A stretch of 64,000 bases of DNA, taken from positions 3,945,501 through 4,009,500 of the forward strand of contig NZ_CP012945.1 in NCBI RefSeq assembly GCF_001402915.1. Direction: 5' to 3'. The position numbers were made by a program, and so were the translations under genes. Below are positions 1 through 7,834 of the stretch, piece after piece. The notes under the pieces were generated by a model. The model did no database searches, was not told the DNA's origin, and saw only the letters and a program-made list of their open reading frames with translations. How positions within the stretch are numbered: the first letter of the stretch is position 1; the number at the start of each line of letters is the position of its first letter. The DNA comes from Devosia sp. A16. GTDB taxonomy: Bacteria; Pseudomonadota; Alphaproteobacteria; Rhizobiales; Devosiaceae.

Positions 1-222
1 GCTGCGAGCGGTATCGCCACCGTCATCCTGTCGGGTGCGCTGCCCGCCATCCTCGGGTCGGCCACGCTTCCCGACCTCGAAACTGTTCTGCCTCGCGCCG
101 TCCACGGCCTCGCCGCACGGGTGCTGCTGGTGCTGCTGGCGCTGCATATCGGCGCCGCCTTCTATCACCAGTTCATCCGCAAGGATCGGCTGCTGGGTCG
201 GATGGGCATTGGCGCCGCTTAG
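1..222 (+). CDS. Cytochrome b561 family protein, C-terminal end (5' truncated by window)
   Basis: Frame 1 is open from the first base to a TAG at 220-222 and encodes 73 residues. They contain one hydrophobic helix (VLLVLLALHIGAAFYHQF) followed by a basic tail FIRKDRLLGRM. The H-x-G-A-x-Y-H spacing with a trailing RKD is the usual last helix of cytochrome b561 proteins, where histidines ligate haem b in the inner membrane. These proteins pass electrons from quinol or to small redox partners. Only the last quarter is visible, so the fold assignment rests on this helix and the electron donor cannot be named. Confidence 0.6.
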   Translation, partial: AASGIATVILSGALPAILGSATLPDLETVLPRAVHGLAARVLLVLLALHIGAAFYHQFIRKDRLLGRMGIGAA

Positions 223-335
223 GCGAGGCGGCCCTGCTGCGGACAAGCCACGACTGCCCGACGCCCCACAGAAGCGCCAAGGCACTTTCCATCGAAGCGA
301 TGGACGTTCTAGGCTGCCGCGAGGCAGGGGGGCGC

Positions 336-1025
336 ATGGCAGCAAGGGCATTGGTCGCATCGTTTCCGAAGTCCGGGCGGACCTGGCTGCGCGTCATGCT
401 GGATGCCGCCGGGATCGATGCTACCTACTCGCATCTGGGTTGGGGACACCAAGGGGGCCGGCCCGCATCGGCGCTGCGGATCGAACTGGATGCCCGCTTT
501 TCCCGAACCGTCGCGTTGTTCCGCGACCCTCGGGATACGGTGGTATCTGGATACTATCAGACGACCCAGCGATTGAAGAACTACGAGGGGTCGATCTCGG
601 CGTTCATCCGCGAACCCGGACATGGCATCGAGAAAGTCATGGCGTTCAATCTCGGCCTCGCCGGCCTTTGCGTCGGCCGGACCGATTGCCTGATGCTCAG
701 CTACGAGCAACTGCTCGCCGATACCGCGGGCCAGTTATTCCGCGTCGCGGGCTTCCTCGGCCGTGAGCTCGACCCGGCGCTCGCCACCCGGATCGCTGCC
801 GACAATGCTTTCGACAAGATGCAGGCGCGCGAGCGGGCAGGGGAGTATGAGGAGTACGGCCCGGCCTTCGCCCGTCGCGCCGACGCTCCGCCCTCGGCCA
901 TGAAGGTGCGGCGGGGGATTGCCGGCGGCTATCGTGACGAACTCTCCGCGCCCGACATCGCCTATGTCGATGCTTTGCTTGCCCGCGAACGGTACTTCGA
1001 ACGCATGGCTGGGTATCTGGGTTAG
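336..1025 (+). CDS. Sulfotransferase domain protein
   Basis: Protein of 229 residues. Near the N-terminus it has FPKSGRTWLR, the loop that binds the 5'-phosphosulfate of PAPS, and in the middle RDPRDTVVSGYY, the 3'-phosphate-binding motif. Both are diagnostic of sulfotransferases that move sulfate from PAPS to a hydroxyl or amine. The acceptor cannot be told from sequence; a sugar or lipid is possible. The ATG at 336 is preferred because the family begins a few residues before the PAPS loop and a G-rich stretch lies just upstream. An in-frame ATG at 300 would add 12 residues. It stands alone between a cytochrome b561 and a convergent outer-membrane protein gene. Confidence 0.75.
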   Translation: MAARALVASFPKSGRTWLRVMLDAAGIDATYSHLGWGHQGGRPASALRIELDARFSRTVALFRDPRDTVVSGYYQTTQRLKNYEGSISAFIREPGHGIEKVMAFNLGLAGLCVGRTDCLMLSYEQLLADTAGQLFRVAGFLGRELDPALATRIAADNAFDKMQARERAGEYEEYGPAFARRADAPPSAMKVRRGIAGGYRDELSAPDIAYVDALLARERYFERMAGYLG

Positions 1026-1036
1026 TCGCGCACACG

Positions 1037-1064
1037 AAAAGGCCGGGATCGCTCCCGGCCTTGG
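1037..1064. terminator. Bidirectional terminator hairpin
   Basis: A perfect 10-bp stem, AAGGCCGGGA / TCCCGGCCTT, with loop TCGC at 1039-1062. It lies between the convergent ends of the sulfotransferase (stop at 1025) and the outer-membrane protein (stop at 1085). Read on the minus strand it is followed by TTTT-type sequence. The same 24 bases recur at 1897-1920. Confidence 0.7.
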
Positions 1065-1084
1065 TTCAACTACGTCTCGTTGGC

Positions 1085-1768
1085 TCAGAAGCCGAAGGTA
1101 ACGCCAGCCTGGACGATGTGGTTGACCGCATCGGTGGTCACGCTCACGCCCGGCGGTATCATCAGGCCGTCAGATTCGGTATCCGCATCGGACAGCACGC
1201 GATAGCGGTAGCCGACATCCAGCGCGATGTTATCCGCCACATCGACCTTCACGCCCGCGCCAAGCTGATACAGCAGGCCGCTGGCGGTGATTTCGCCCGG
1301 TTGGTCATCGCTGCTCACCACGGTCTTGCCGAAGCCGACGCCACCGCCGATGTACGGCGTGAAGCCGCTGTCGTTGGAGAAATCGTACCAGAGATTGGCG
1401 AGCAGGTTGTAGCCGGTGCTCGTGAGCGAAACATCATCCGGCACAGGGTTGCCGCCGACGCTATCTACGTCAGCTTGGATATAGGAAAACTCCACTTCAC
1501 CACGAAGGTTCTGATGCAGCGTCGTTCCGATAGCGCCACCGAGGATGAAGCCGCCGTCGAGGTCGGTCTCCACAGTGAAGCCAACGCCAGGGGCCACCTC
1601 GACGGTCGTATCACCCGAAGCAAACGAGCCGCCGGCAAAGAAAGTGGCATAAAAGCCGTTAGGAACTGCGACATCGGCCACCGGCTCGTTGACCACGAGG
1701 TCCGCAGCCATTGCCGAGGTGCCTGAAAGCAGGGCAGCACCGAGCGCAGCAAGAACGAATCTTTTCAA
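1085..1768 (-). CDS. Outer-membrane beta-barrel protein (porin family / Omp25-like)
   Basis: Protein of 227 residues with a signal peptide ending in AMA-ADLVV. Repeated amphipathic strands follow (GGAIGTT, YNLLANLWYDF, PYIGGGVGFG, IALDVGYRYR) and the protein ends in aromatic F (VTFGF), typical of small 8-stranded barrels in alphaproteobacterial outer membranes. The likely start is TTG at 1768: it has GGGGGA five bases upstream and places the Lys-Arg of the signal peptide at the N-terminus (MKRFVLAALG). A start at 1828 would add 20 residues that do not resemble a signal peptide. The gene is monocistronic and bounded by terminators. A precise function, pore or structural, is not visible. Confidence 0.8.
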   Translation of the reverse strand: MKRFVLAALGAALLSGTSAMAADLVVNEPVADVAVPNGFYATFFAGGSFASGDTTVEVAPGVGFTVETDLDGGFILGGAIGTTLHQNLRGEVEFSYIQADVDSVGGNPVPDDVSLTSTGYNLLANLWYDFSNDSGFTPYIGGGVGFGKTVVSSDDQPGEITASGLLYQLGAGVKVDVADNIALDVGYRYRVLSDADTESDGLMIPPGVSVTTDAVNHIVQAGVTFGF

Positions 1769-1842
1769 TTTATCCCCCAAAAAAAGTGACGGCACAGTGC
1801 CAGCACTTCTCGCGACCTGCCAGCCCATTTCGCCGAGTTACA

Positions 1843-1856
1843 ACAGACGCGTCTGT
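1843..1856. promoter_or_regulatory. 14-bp palindrome upstream of the outer-membrane protein gene
   Basis: ACAGACGCGTCTGT is a perfect palindrome about 75 bases before the TTG start at 1768. It could be an operator for a dimeric regulator. No regulator is identified and chance is possible. Confidence 0.3.
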
Positions 1857-1888
1857 CCTGTGTCCGAAATGCAATATTCGGAACCCAG

Positions 1889-1920
1889 ACAAAAAGAAGG
1901 CCGGGATCGCTCCCGGCCTT
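1889..1920 (-). terminator. rplI operon terminator
   Basis: A perfect 10-bp stem at 1897-1906 / 1911-1920 with a 4-base loop. On the minus strand it is followed by TTCTTTTTG, just after the rplI stop at 1943. It is identical in its 24-base core to the hairpin at 1039-1062. Confidence 0.8.
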
Positions 1921-1942
1921 CAGCATTGGAGATGCGAGCGGC

Positions 1943-2521
1943 TTATTCTTCGTCGCCGAAGGCCTCGGCTGCGGCCGAGCCGGCCTCCGCCTGGCCGGCC
2001 GCGAATTCTTCGGCGGCCTCGTCGTCATAGTTGATCGCGGTGAGATCTTCACCGGCGGCCTGACGCGCCGCCTCGTCTTCCGAGCGGGCGACGTTGACGG
2101 TGATCGACACCGCGACTTCCGCATGCAGGTGCAGTGGCACGGTGTGGATGCCGACCGTCTTGATAGGGTTGGCGAGGTCGACCTGCGAACGGCCGACGGT
2201 GAAACCGTCATTGTTCAGCGCGTCGGCCACGTCGCGCGACGACACCGAGCCGTAAAGCTGGCCGGTTTCGCCGGCCTGACGGATGATGACCACCGACTTG
2301 CCGTTGAGGCCCGACGCGATGCCGGCAGCGGCCTCGCGGCGCTCCTGGTTGCGCTTCTCGATGTCGGCCCGGTCGCGCTCGAAGCGCTTGCGGTTGGCTT
2401 CGGTGGCGCGCAGCGCCTTCTGCTGCGGGAGCAGGAAGTTACGGGCGAAACCGTCCTTCACCGACACTTCGTCGCCGATGTGGCCGTGCTTGCCGATACG
2501 CTCGAGGAGAATGACTTTCAT
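1943..2521 (-). CDS. rplI: 50S ribosomal protein L9
   Basis: Protein of 192 residues. It starts [17 protein letters not shown], the strongly conserved N-terminal rRNA-binding domain of L9, followed by the [13 protein letters not shown] segment, the long connecting helix and the C-terminal domain. The acidic Ala/Glu tail after about residue 165 makes it longer than the 149-residue E. coli protein, as is common in alphaproteobacteria. It is the last gene of rpsF-rpsR-rplI, separated from rpsR by 81 bases with two strong hairpins and followed by a terminator. Confidence 0.98.
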   Translation of the reverse strand: MKVILLERIGKHGHIGDEVSVKDGFARNFLLPQQKALRATEANRKRFERDRADIEKRNQERREAAAGIASGLNGKSVVIIRQAGETGQLYGSVSSRDVADALNNDGFTVGRSQVDLANPIKTVGIHTVPLHLHAEVAVSITVNVARSEDEAARQAAGEDLTAINYDDEAAEEFAAGQAEAGSAAAEAFGDEE

Positions 2522-2540
2522 GATGCTTTCCTATGCTGTC

Positions 2541-2582
2541 CCGTTCACGCGTGAACGGTTAGGAGCCACCATCGGTGGCTCC
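2541..2582 (-). other. Two strong hairpins in the rpsR-rplI spacer
   Basis: Within the 81-base spacer, 2541-2558 is a perfect 18-base palindrome (CCGTTCACGCGTGAACGG). The segment 2562-2582 is a 9-bp stem, GGAGCCACC / GGTGGCTCC, with a 3-base loop. Neither is followed by a T run on the minus strand, so they look more like RNA processing, stability or partial attenuation elements than terminators. Confidence 0.5.
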
Positions 2583-2602
2583 AGCCAATCCCGAAGCGGT
2601 TC

Positions 2603-2857
2603 TTACTGAACGGCGTAGGGCATGATGCCGATGAAGCGGGCGCGCTTGATGGCCTTGGCCAGTTCACGCTGCTTCAGGGCGGAGACCGCAGTGATGCGGG
2701 AGGGGACGATCTTGCCGCGCTCCGACACGTAACGCTGCAGCAGGCGAACGTCCTTGTAGTCGATCTTGGGGGCGTTCGGGCCCGAGAACGGGCAGGTCTT
2801 GCGGCGGCGCTGGAACGGACGGCGGGCCGTAGTCGTGGTCAGGTCTTTGATGGCCAT
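2603..2857 (-). CDS. rpsR: 30S ribosomal protein S18
   Basis: Protein of 84 residues with the family core: RRKTCPFSG, the [17 protein letters not shown] segment and [25 protein letters not shown]18 binds S6 and 16S rRNA in the small-subunit platform. The gene lies 21 bases downstream of rpsF, in the standard order, and is co-transcribed with it. Confidence 0.98.
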   Translation of the reverse strand: MAIKDLTTTTARRPFQRRRKTCPFSGPNAPKIDYKDVRLLQRYVSERGKIVPSRITAVSALKQRELAKAIKRARFIGIMPYAVQ

Positions 2858-2878
2858 TTGGCTCTTCCTTCCGAGTTC

Positions 2879-3292
2879 TTAGAAGCGGCGGGGACGGCGG
2901 TCGCCGCGGTCGAAACCACCGCGGTCGCCACGCGGGCCACCCGGGCGGTCGCCGCGGTCGTCATCGCGATCGCGCTTCTGCATCATGGCCGACGGGCCTT
3001 CTTCCAGCTCATCGACGCGGATGGTCATGAAGCGCAGAATGTCTTCATTGATGCCCATCTGGCGCTCCATCTCGGCGACCGCGGCGTGCGGCGCGTCGAT
3101 GTTGAGCAAGGTATAGTGTGCCTTGCGGTTCTTCTTGATGCGGTACGAGAGCGACTTCAGGCCCCAGTACTCGTTCTTGGTGACCTTGCCCCCGCCGTTG
3201 GTGAGCACTTCGGTCAGGGCCGCGGTCAGCTCTTCCACCTGCGTGGGGGAAACGTCCTGGCGGGCCAGGAAAATGTGTTCGTAAAGGGCCAT
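2879..3292 (-). CDS. rpsF: 30S ribosomal protein S6
   Basis: Protein of 137 residues. The ferredoxin-like S6 core starts [13 protein letters not shown] and contains [24 protein letters not shown] basic, Gly/Asp/Arg-rich tail (about residues 105-137) is longer than in E. coli, as often seen in Rhizobiales. S6 pairs with S18 on the 30S platform. It is the first gene of the operon. An autoregulatory S6:S18 leader is known in many bacteria; the leader here was not resolved. Confidence 0.97.
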   Translation of the reverse strand: MALYEHIFLARQDVSPTQVEELTAALTEVLTNGGGKVTKNEYWGLKSLSYRIKKNRKAHYTLLNIDAPHAAVAEMERQMGINEDILRFMTIRVDELEEGPSAMMQKRDRDDDRGDRPGGPRGDRGGFDRGDRRPRRF

Positions 3293-3585
3293 AAGCGCCT
3301 TCCTTCAAGTTGGTTCACAACACTTCCACTCGGCGCGGAGCCCCTTTGAAGCCGGAAAGGCGATCAAAGCAGTCTTCTAAAGAGCGGGAACACGGGAGGA
3401 CGGGCGAACCCTATCGTGCGAGATGCACAACCCTCCGTTCAGCCCCCGGCCGAACGAATGCGAGGCGGGCTATAGGGGAAAAGTCCGGCAAACGCAAGCT
3501 GCGCCGGGGATCACGTCCGGGCGAGCGCGATTGGCGACGGAACGATATCGGCAACTCGCGCCTTCTCCTCAATGAGGAGAACATC
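3293..3585. other. Intergenic region between divergent rpsF and a small ORF
   Basis: This 293-base stretch holds the promoter and leader of rpsF on the minus strand and the upstream region of the small gene at 3586 on the plus strand. I see no convincing additional gene. GC-rich partial inverted repeats near 3340-3360 could belong to an S6:S18 leader, but the fold is not clear by eye. Confidence 0.4.
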
Positions 3586-3774
3586 ATGACCGATCCCAAA
3601 AAGCCAACACCACCTGCCTCGCAGCCCGACGTCGTCCCTTCTGATATTCCCGACGCCGAGCAGACCGACAAGGAACTGCCGGAGGGCCAGTTGCCGGGCA
3701 TGCCCGTCTCGCGCGATCCGCTGCTCAACCCCGGCCCGACGCCCGCTGAGCGGGAAACGCCGCCGCTCGATTGA
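3586..3774 (+). CDS. Small hydrophilic proline-rich protein, unknown function
   Basis: Encodes 62 residues, MTDPKKPTPPASQPD onward, very rich in Pro, Asp and Glu, with no hydrophobic segment and no cysteine. It is probably disordered and cytosolic. The start is well supported by AGGAGA at 3575-3580 followed by ATG at 3586. It ends two bases before the stop of the convergent small gene at 3777. I do not recognise a family. Confidence 0.65.
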   Translation: MTDPKKPTPPASQPDVVPSDIPDAEQTDKELPEGQLPGMPVSRDPLLNPGPTPAERETPPLD

Positions 3775-3776
3775 GT

Positions 3777-3968
3777 TCAGGGCGCGCGCGGCGCCTGCAG
3801 TTGGGGCACTGGATACCCCTGTGATATCAGCAGGGAGGTGATCGACGGCGTCAGCGCGCGGCAGCCGCAGTGCTGCGCATGCTCGTAATGCCAGGCAGCG
3901 CGCTGTTGCCTGGTCGGCTTGGGCGGCATCCTGTGCTCGCGGTGCCACTCGGCGTTGGTCTTGCCCAT
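3777..3968 (-). CDS. Small conserved hypothetical protein (WHxEH ... CGCR type)
   Basis: 63 residues reading MGKTNAEWHREHRMPPKP, then RAAWHYEHAQHCGCR and a C-terminal SLLISQGYPVP. The paired W-H-x-E-H motifs and the C-G-C-R motif are a pattern I recall from short uncharacterised proteins of rhizobia and relatives; the His and Cys residues could bind metal. The start at 3968 is chosen because homologues as I remember them begin MGK/MAK. An ATG at 3986 would add 6 residues. Function unknown. Confidence 0.6.
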   Translation of the reverse strand: MGKTNAEWHREHRMPPKPTRQQRAAWHYEHAQHCGCRALTPSITSLLISQGYPVPQLQAPRAP

Positions 3969-4049
3969 CCTCGCGCCCTCTTTCATCGTCCCGACACTTG
4001 CGCTAGGCAGGCCGGGCGGCTCCACTATGATAAACTTGTCGGGACCGCC

Positions 4050-5006
4050 ATGACCACCACCCAAGCTGTCGCGCCTCCTCCGCCCGATCGCGACGCGATC
4101 CGCGCCACTGAAGCGGTGATCCGCCCACACATCCGACGCACACCGGTCGTCGAGGTCGCGGCGGCCGATTTTGGCCTCTCCGGCGCCCCGTTCTCCTTCA
4201 AGCTCGAATTCATGCAGCACTCGGGCACCTTCAAGGCCCGTGGCGCCTTCGCCAACCTGCTGATGCGGTCAGGTGCCGAGCGCGGGGTGGTCGCGGCGTC
4301 CGGCGGCAACCATGGCGCTGCTGTCGCCTTCGCCGCGCAAAAGCTCGGCTTCAAGGCGCATATCTACGTGCCGCGGATTTCGTCGCCGGCAAAGATCAAC
4401 CGCATCCTGCAGTACGGCGCCGAGATCGTCGTCGGTGGCGACACCTATATCGACGCCTACACGGCAAGCCACGCCTTCGCCATCGAGCACGGCCTCGTCG
4501 AAGTGCATGCCTATGACGCGTTCGAGACGCTGGGCGGGCAGGGCACCGTCGGGCTCGAGTGGCTGGAGCAGGCGCCCGGGCTCGACACGCTGCTGGTGGC
4601 GGTGGGCGGAGGCGGACTGATCGGCGGCATCGCCGCGGCAGCCGCCGGGCGGGTCCGGCTCATCGGGGTCGAACCCGAGAACGCGCCGACCCTGCACGAC
4701 GCGATCGTCGCCGGCCATCCGGTGGACGTGCCGGTGAGCGGCGTCGCCGCCGACAGTCTCGGCGCCCGCCGCGTCGGCAGCCTGAGCTTCGCGCTCTCGG
4801 GCTTCATCGATCGCTCGGTGCTGGTCACCGACAAGGCGATCGTCGCCGCACAGCAGGCGATCTGGGACGTCTTGCGCGTGGCGGTGGAGCCGGGCGGTGC
4901 CGCCGCCATGGCGGCTGTGCTCTCCGGTCGCTATGTTCCGGCGCCGGGCGAAAAGCTCGGCATACTGCTCTGCGGGGCCAATACGACGGCAGTGAAGTTC
5001 GACTAG
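4050..5006 (+). CDS. Threonine/serine dehydratase-like PLP enzyme
   Basis: Protein of 318 residues of the fold-type II PLP family. SGTFKARGAF carries the Schiff-base lysine (Lys62), ASGGNHG is the substrate loop, and VGGGGLIGGIA is the phosphate-binding glycine loop. It matches catabolic threonine/serine dehydratases or serine racemases, which lack the ACT regulatory domain of IlvA; the short length agrees. The reaction is likely deamination of L-threonine or L-serine to the 2-oxo acid, but related hydroxyaspartate or ectoine-derived substrates cannot be excluded. Monocistronic, upstream of fabD. Confidence 0.85.
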   Translation: MTTTQAVAPPPPDRDAIRATEAVIRPHIRRTPVVEVAAADFGLSGAPFSFKLEFMQHSGTFKARGAFANLLMRSGAERGVVAASGGNHGAAVAFAAQKLGFKAHIYVPRISSPAKINRILQYGAEIVVGGDTYIDAYTASHAFAIEHGLVEVHAYDAFETLGGQGTVGLEWLEQAPGLDTLLVAVGGGGLIGGIAAAAAGRVRLIGVEPENAPTLHDAIVAGHPVDVPVSGVAADSLGARRVGSLSFALSGFIDRSVLVTDKAIVAAQQAIWDVLRVAVEPGGAAAMAAVLSGRYVPAPGEKLGILLCGANTTAVKFD

Positions 5007-5120
5007 CCCGCCTTGACTTTGCCATCCCCCTCCGGCAAACGCCGCCGCCAACTGGACGCCTGTGCGGGCGAGGCCTAGGCTCGGCCCAAAAGCAGCAATA
5101 AGAACGGCGGAGGCCACCAC

Positions 5121-6071
5121 TTGACCAAGCGCGCATTTACCTTCCCGGGGCAGGGCAGCCAGGCCGTCGGCATGGGCAAGGACCTCGCCGACGCCTACCA
5201 AGAGGCCCGCAACGTCTTCGCCGAAGTCGATGAGGCGCTCGGCCAGAAACTCTCGGCCATCATGTTCGAGGGACCCGACGAGACGCTGCGCCTCACCGAG
5301 AACGCCCAGCCGGCGCTGATGGCGGTTTCGGTTGCGGTGACCCGCGTGCTCGAAAGCCGCGGCTTCTCGCTCAGGGACAATGCCGCCTACGTCGCCGGCC
5401 ACTCGCTCGGCGAATACTCGGCGCTGGCCGCTGCCGGGGCCTTCAGCCTCGCCGACGCGGCGCGGCTCCTGAAGATTCGCGGCCAGGCCATGCAGCAGGC
5501 AGTGCCCGTCGGGCAGGGCGCCATGGCGGCCATCCTCGGGCTCGACCTCGAAACCGTGCTGCGCGCCGCCAACGATGCCGAGGACGGCGAGGTCTGCGGC
5601 GTCGCCAACGACAATGCCCCCGGCCAGGTGGTGATCTCCGGCCATGCCGGCGCGGTGAACCGCGCCATCGAGCTCCTGAAGGCTGCCGGCGCCAAGCGCG
5701 CCCTGCCGCTGCCGGTCAGCGCGCCATTCCACTGCGCCCTGATGCGTCCTGCCGCAGATGCGATGGAGCACGCGCTCAACCAGGTGACGGTGAAGGCGCC
5801 GGTCGTGCCGGTGGTTGCCAATGTGCTGGCCAAGCCCATCACCGACCCCGAAGAGATCAAGAAGCGTCTCGTCGAGCAGGTCACCGGCATGGTCCGCTGG
5901 ACCGAATGTGTGAACTGGCTGGTGAAGGATGGCGGCGTGACGCAACTGGTCGAGCTCGGCTCGGGCAAGGTGCTGAGTGGCCTCGCCAAGCGCATCGCCC
6001 CGGAAACGATGGCCGTGTCGACAGGTACGCCGGCCGATGTCGACGCGTTCCTCGCCGAACACGGCGCCTGA
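5121..6071 (+). CDS. fabD: Malonyl-CoA:ACP transacylase
   Basis: Protein of 316 residues. It starts FTFPGQGSQAVGMG and has the GHSLGEYSALAA nucleophile elbow (Ser95), the conserved active-site His in PFHCALM and the terminal LVELGSGKVL. It loads malonate onto ACP for type II fatty-acid synthesis. The start is TTG at 5121, supported by GGCGGAGG at 5106-5113 and by the fold beginning immediately afterwards. It is the first gene of the fab cluster (fabD, PH-like protein, fabG, acpP, fabF). Confidence 0.97.
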   Translation: MTKRAFTFPGQGSQAVGMGKDLADAYQEARNVFAEVDEALGQKLSAIMFEGPDETLRLTENAQPALMAVSVAVTRVLESRGFSLRDNAAYVAGHSLGEYSALAAAGAFSLADAARLLKIRGQAMQQAVPVGQGAMAAILGLDLETVLRAANDAEDGEVCGVANDNAPGQVVISGHAGAVNRAIELLKAAGAKRALPLPVSAPFHCALMRPAADAMEHALNQVTVKAPVVPVVANVLAKPITDPEEIKKRLVEQVTGMVRWTECVNWLVKDGGVTQLVELGSGKVLSGLAKRIAPETMAVSTGTPADVDAFLAEHGA

Positions 6072-6073
6072 TC

Positions 6074-6610
6074 TTGACCGGGATCGACGGGCAGTCTGTG
6101 CCTGAAGCGAGAACGATCTACATCTCTGGCGGTTGGCTTGCGGGTGCCTTCGCTGCTTCGGCCCTCGTCGGGCTTGTTGGTGGCGTGCAGCTCTTTCGCG
6201 CGGAACTGCTCTTCGGGGGGCTGTGGTTGGCACTGAGTTGCGCCGGCCTGTGGTGGGTGTTGGGCGGAACACTCACCAGCAGAACGCCGCTGATCGCGAT
6301 GGACTTGGTCGGTATCTTCGACCGGCGCGTCACGCGCCGGCTCATTCGTTGGGTGGATATCCTCTCGGTTCAGCCTGTGCGAGCGCGGGGCCGGGTAAGG
6401 GGAGCGCTGCTCGTGCTGCGCCCCGAAATCCTCAATGGCCTTCCTCTGTCACCGCTGAGCAGGCTTTTGCTGCTCATCCGGAAGTGGACATGGCACGAGG
6501 GGCTGGCAATCATGGCCTGGGGTACCCAGGTCGACGGTGAACAACTCTACAACTGGTGCTTGGCATATTCTCGCGCCCATAAGTTCGAAGTGGACAAGGA
6601 ACATGTTTGA
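6074..6610 (+). CDS. PH-like membrane-anchored protein (STM3941-like), unknown function
   Basis: About 178 residues. Two adjacent transmembrane helices (roughly residues 15-65) are followed by a soluble part with the line GIFDRRVTRRLIRWVDI, typical of small bacterial PH-like domains. The start is uncertain: TTG at 6074 gives MTGIDG and resembles the MTG start of its paralogue at 22716, while GTG at 6098 would be 8 residues shorter. It lies 2 bases after fabD, and its 3' end overlaps fabG by 8 bases, so it is translated with the fatty-acid genes. Role unknown. Confidence 0.7.
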   Translation: MTGIDGQSVPEARTIYISGGWLAGAFAASALVGLVGGVQLFRAELLFGGLWLALSCAGLWWVLGGTLTSRTPLIAMDLVGIFDRRVTRRLIRWVDILSVQPVRARGRVRGALLVLRPEILNGLPLSPLSRLLLLIRKWTWHEGLAIMAWGTQVDGEQLYNWCLAYSRAHKFEVDKEHV

Positions 6611-7343
6611 TCTCACGGGCAAACGCGCCCTCGTTACCGGTGCTTCGGGCGGCATCGGTCGCGAAATCGCCAAGGCGCTCGCTGCCTCCGGCGCGCGGGT
6701 TGCGCTGAGCGGCACCCGGGTCGGTGCGCTGGAGGAGACGCGCGACATGCTCGGCGGCGGCGATCACCCGATCCTGCCGGCCAACCTCTCGGACCTCGAC
6801 GCGGTCGACCAGCTCGTGCCCTCGGCCGAAGCGGCGCTCGGCGGCATCGACATTCTCGTCAACAATGCCGGCGTCACCCGCGACAACCTCTTCATGCGCA
6901 TGAAGAACGAGGAGTGGGACGAAGTGCTGGCGGTGAACCTCACCTCGGCCTTCCATCTCACCCGCGCGGTGTTGCGCGGGATGATGAAGCAGCGCTTCGG
7001 CCGTATCATCGGCATCACCTCGGTGGTGGGTGTGGTCGGCAATCCGGGGCAGGGCAACTATGCGGCCAGCAAGGCAGGCCTCATCGGCATGAGCAAGGCG
7101 CTGGCCTACGAAGTCGCCTCGCGCAACATCACGGTCAACACCGTGGCGCCCGGCTTCATCGGTTCGGCCATGACCGACGAATTGAACGATAAGCAGCGTG
7201 AAAGCATTCTGGGCAAGGTGCCGGCCGGTCGGCTCGGCGCCGCCGACGAGGTCGCTGCCGCGGTGGTGTTCCTCGCCAGCAACGAGGCTGGCTACATCAC
7301 CGGCCATACGCTGAACGTCAACGGCGGCATGGTGATGCTCTAG
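6603..7343 (+). CDS. fabG: 3-oxoacyl-ACP reductase
   Basis: Protein of 246 residues, a classical short-chain dehydrogenase: TGASGGIG binds NADPH, NNAG stabilises the sheet, the serine is in ITSVVG, and NYAASKAG holds the Tyr-x3-Lys pair. The ending GHTLNVNGGMVML is typical of FabG. It reduces 3-oxoacyl-ACP to 3-hydroxyacyl-ACP. Its position between fabD and acpP supports the fatty-acid role over other SDR functions. Confidence 0.97.
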   Translation: MFDLTGKRALVTGASGGIGREIAKALAASGARVALSGTRVGALEETRDMLGGGDHPILPANLSDLDAVDQLVPSAEAALGGIDILVNNAGVTRDNLFMRMKNEEWDEVLAVNLTSAFHLTRAVLRGMMKQRFGRIIGITSVVGVVGNPGQGNYAASKAGLIGMSKALAYEVASRNITVNTVAPGFIGSAMTDELNDKQRESILGKVPAGRLGAADEVAAAVVFLASNEAGYITGHTLNVNGGMVML

Positions 7344-7443
7344 CGGCGCCATGGCGAAGGCTGGGGAAACCGGGCCTCGCGCAATATGGCAATGGCGGGG
7401 GAAGTATGTTACCTCCGCCGCTGATTTCGGGCTCGGCCCGTAC

Positions 7444-7472
7444 TTGCGAGGGTACGGAGGCGCGCCTACAGT
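7444..7472 (+). promoter_or_regulatory. Candidate sigma-70 promoter for acpP
   Basis: TTGCGA at 7444-7449 and TACAGT at 7467-7472 are separated by 17 bases in the 227-base fabG-acpP spacer. Each hexamer matches 4 of 6 consensus positions. A separate acpP promoter is common because ACP is needed in large amounts. Confidence 0.35.
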
Positions 7473-7570
7473 CTGCCGCGAACGGCGGCAAAGGTCGGTG
7501 GTCCGGGTTGTTCCGGTGTTGCAGGCCGCGTACGAACGAATAACCTGTTTGGTAACAAGGGAAGTCAAAT

Positions 7571-7807
7571 ATGAGCGATATCGCTGATCGCGTCCGCAAG
7601 ATCGTGGTCGAACACCTCAACGTCGATGCGGAAAAGGTCGTCGATAAAGCCAGCTTCATCGACGATCTGGGCGCGGACTCGCTCGATCAGGTCGAGCTGG
7701 TCATGGCTTTCGAAGAAGAGTTCAACGTCGAGATCCCGGACGATGCCGCGGAATCGATCCAGACCTTCGGTGACGCCGTCGCCTATCTGACCAAGGCTGT
7801 CGGCTGA
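7571..7807 (+). CDS. acpP: Acyl carrier protein
   Basis: Protein of 78 residues, highly acidic, with the four-helix ACP signature. The phosphopantetheine attachment site is the serine of [12 protein letters not shown] (Ser37). It carries growing acyl chains between FabD, FabG, FabF and other fatty-acid enzymes in the cytosol. AAGGGAAG lies just upstream of the ATG. It is followed after 27 bases by fabF, as in most Proteobacteria. Confidence 0.99.
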   Translation: MSDIADRVRKIVVEHLNVDAEKVVDKASFIDDLGADSLDQVELVMAFEEEFNVEIPDDAAESIQTFGDAVAYLTKAVG

Positions 7808-7834
7808 TCGCCGACCGCTAACGGCTCTTCTTCG

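Noticed and set aside
4269-6272. A 667-residue open frame on the minus strand opposite the dehydratase and fabD genes
   Set aside because: It is the antisense shadow of high-GC genes; its composition (His/Arg/Gly/Ala-rich, no motifs) is typical of such shadows, and both plus-strand genes are certain.
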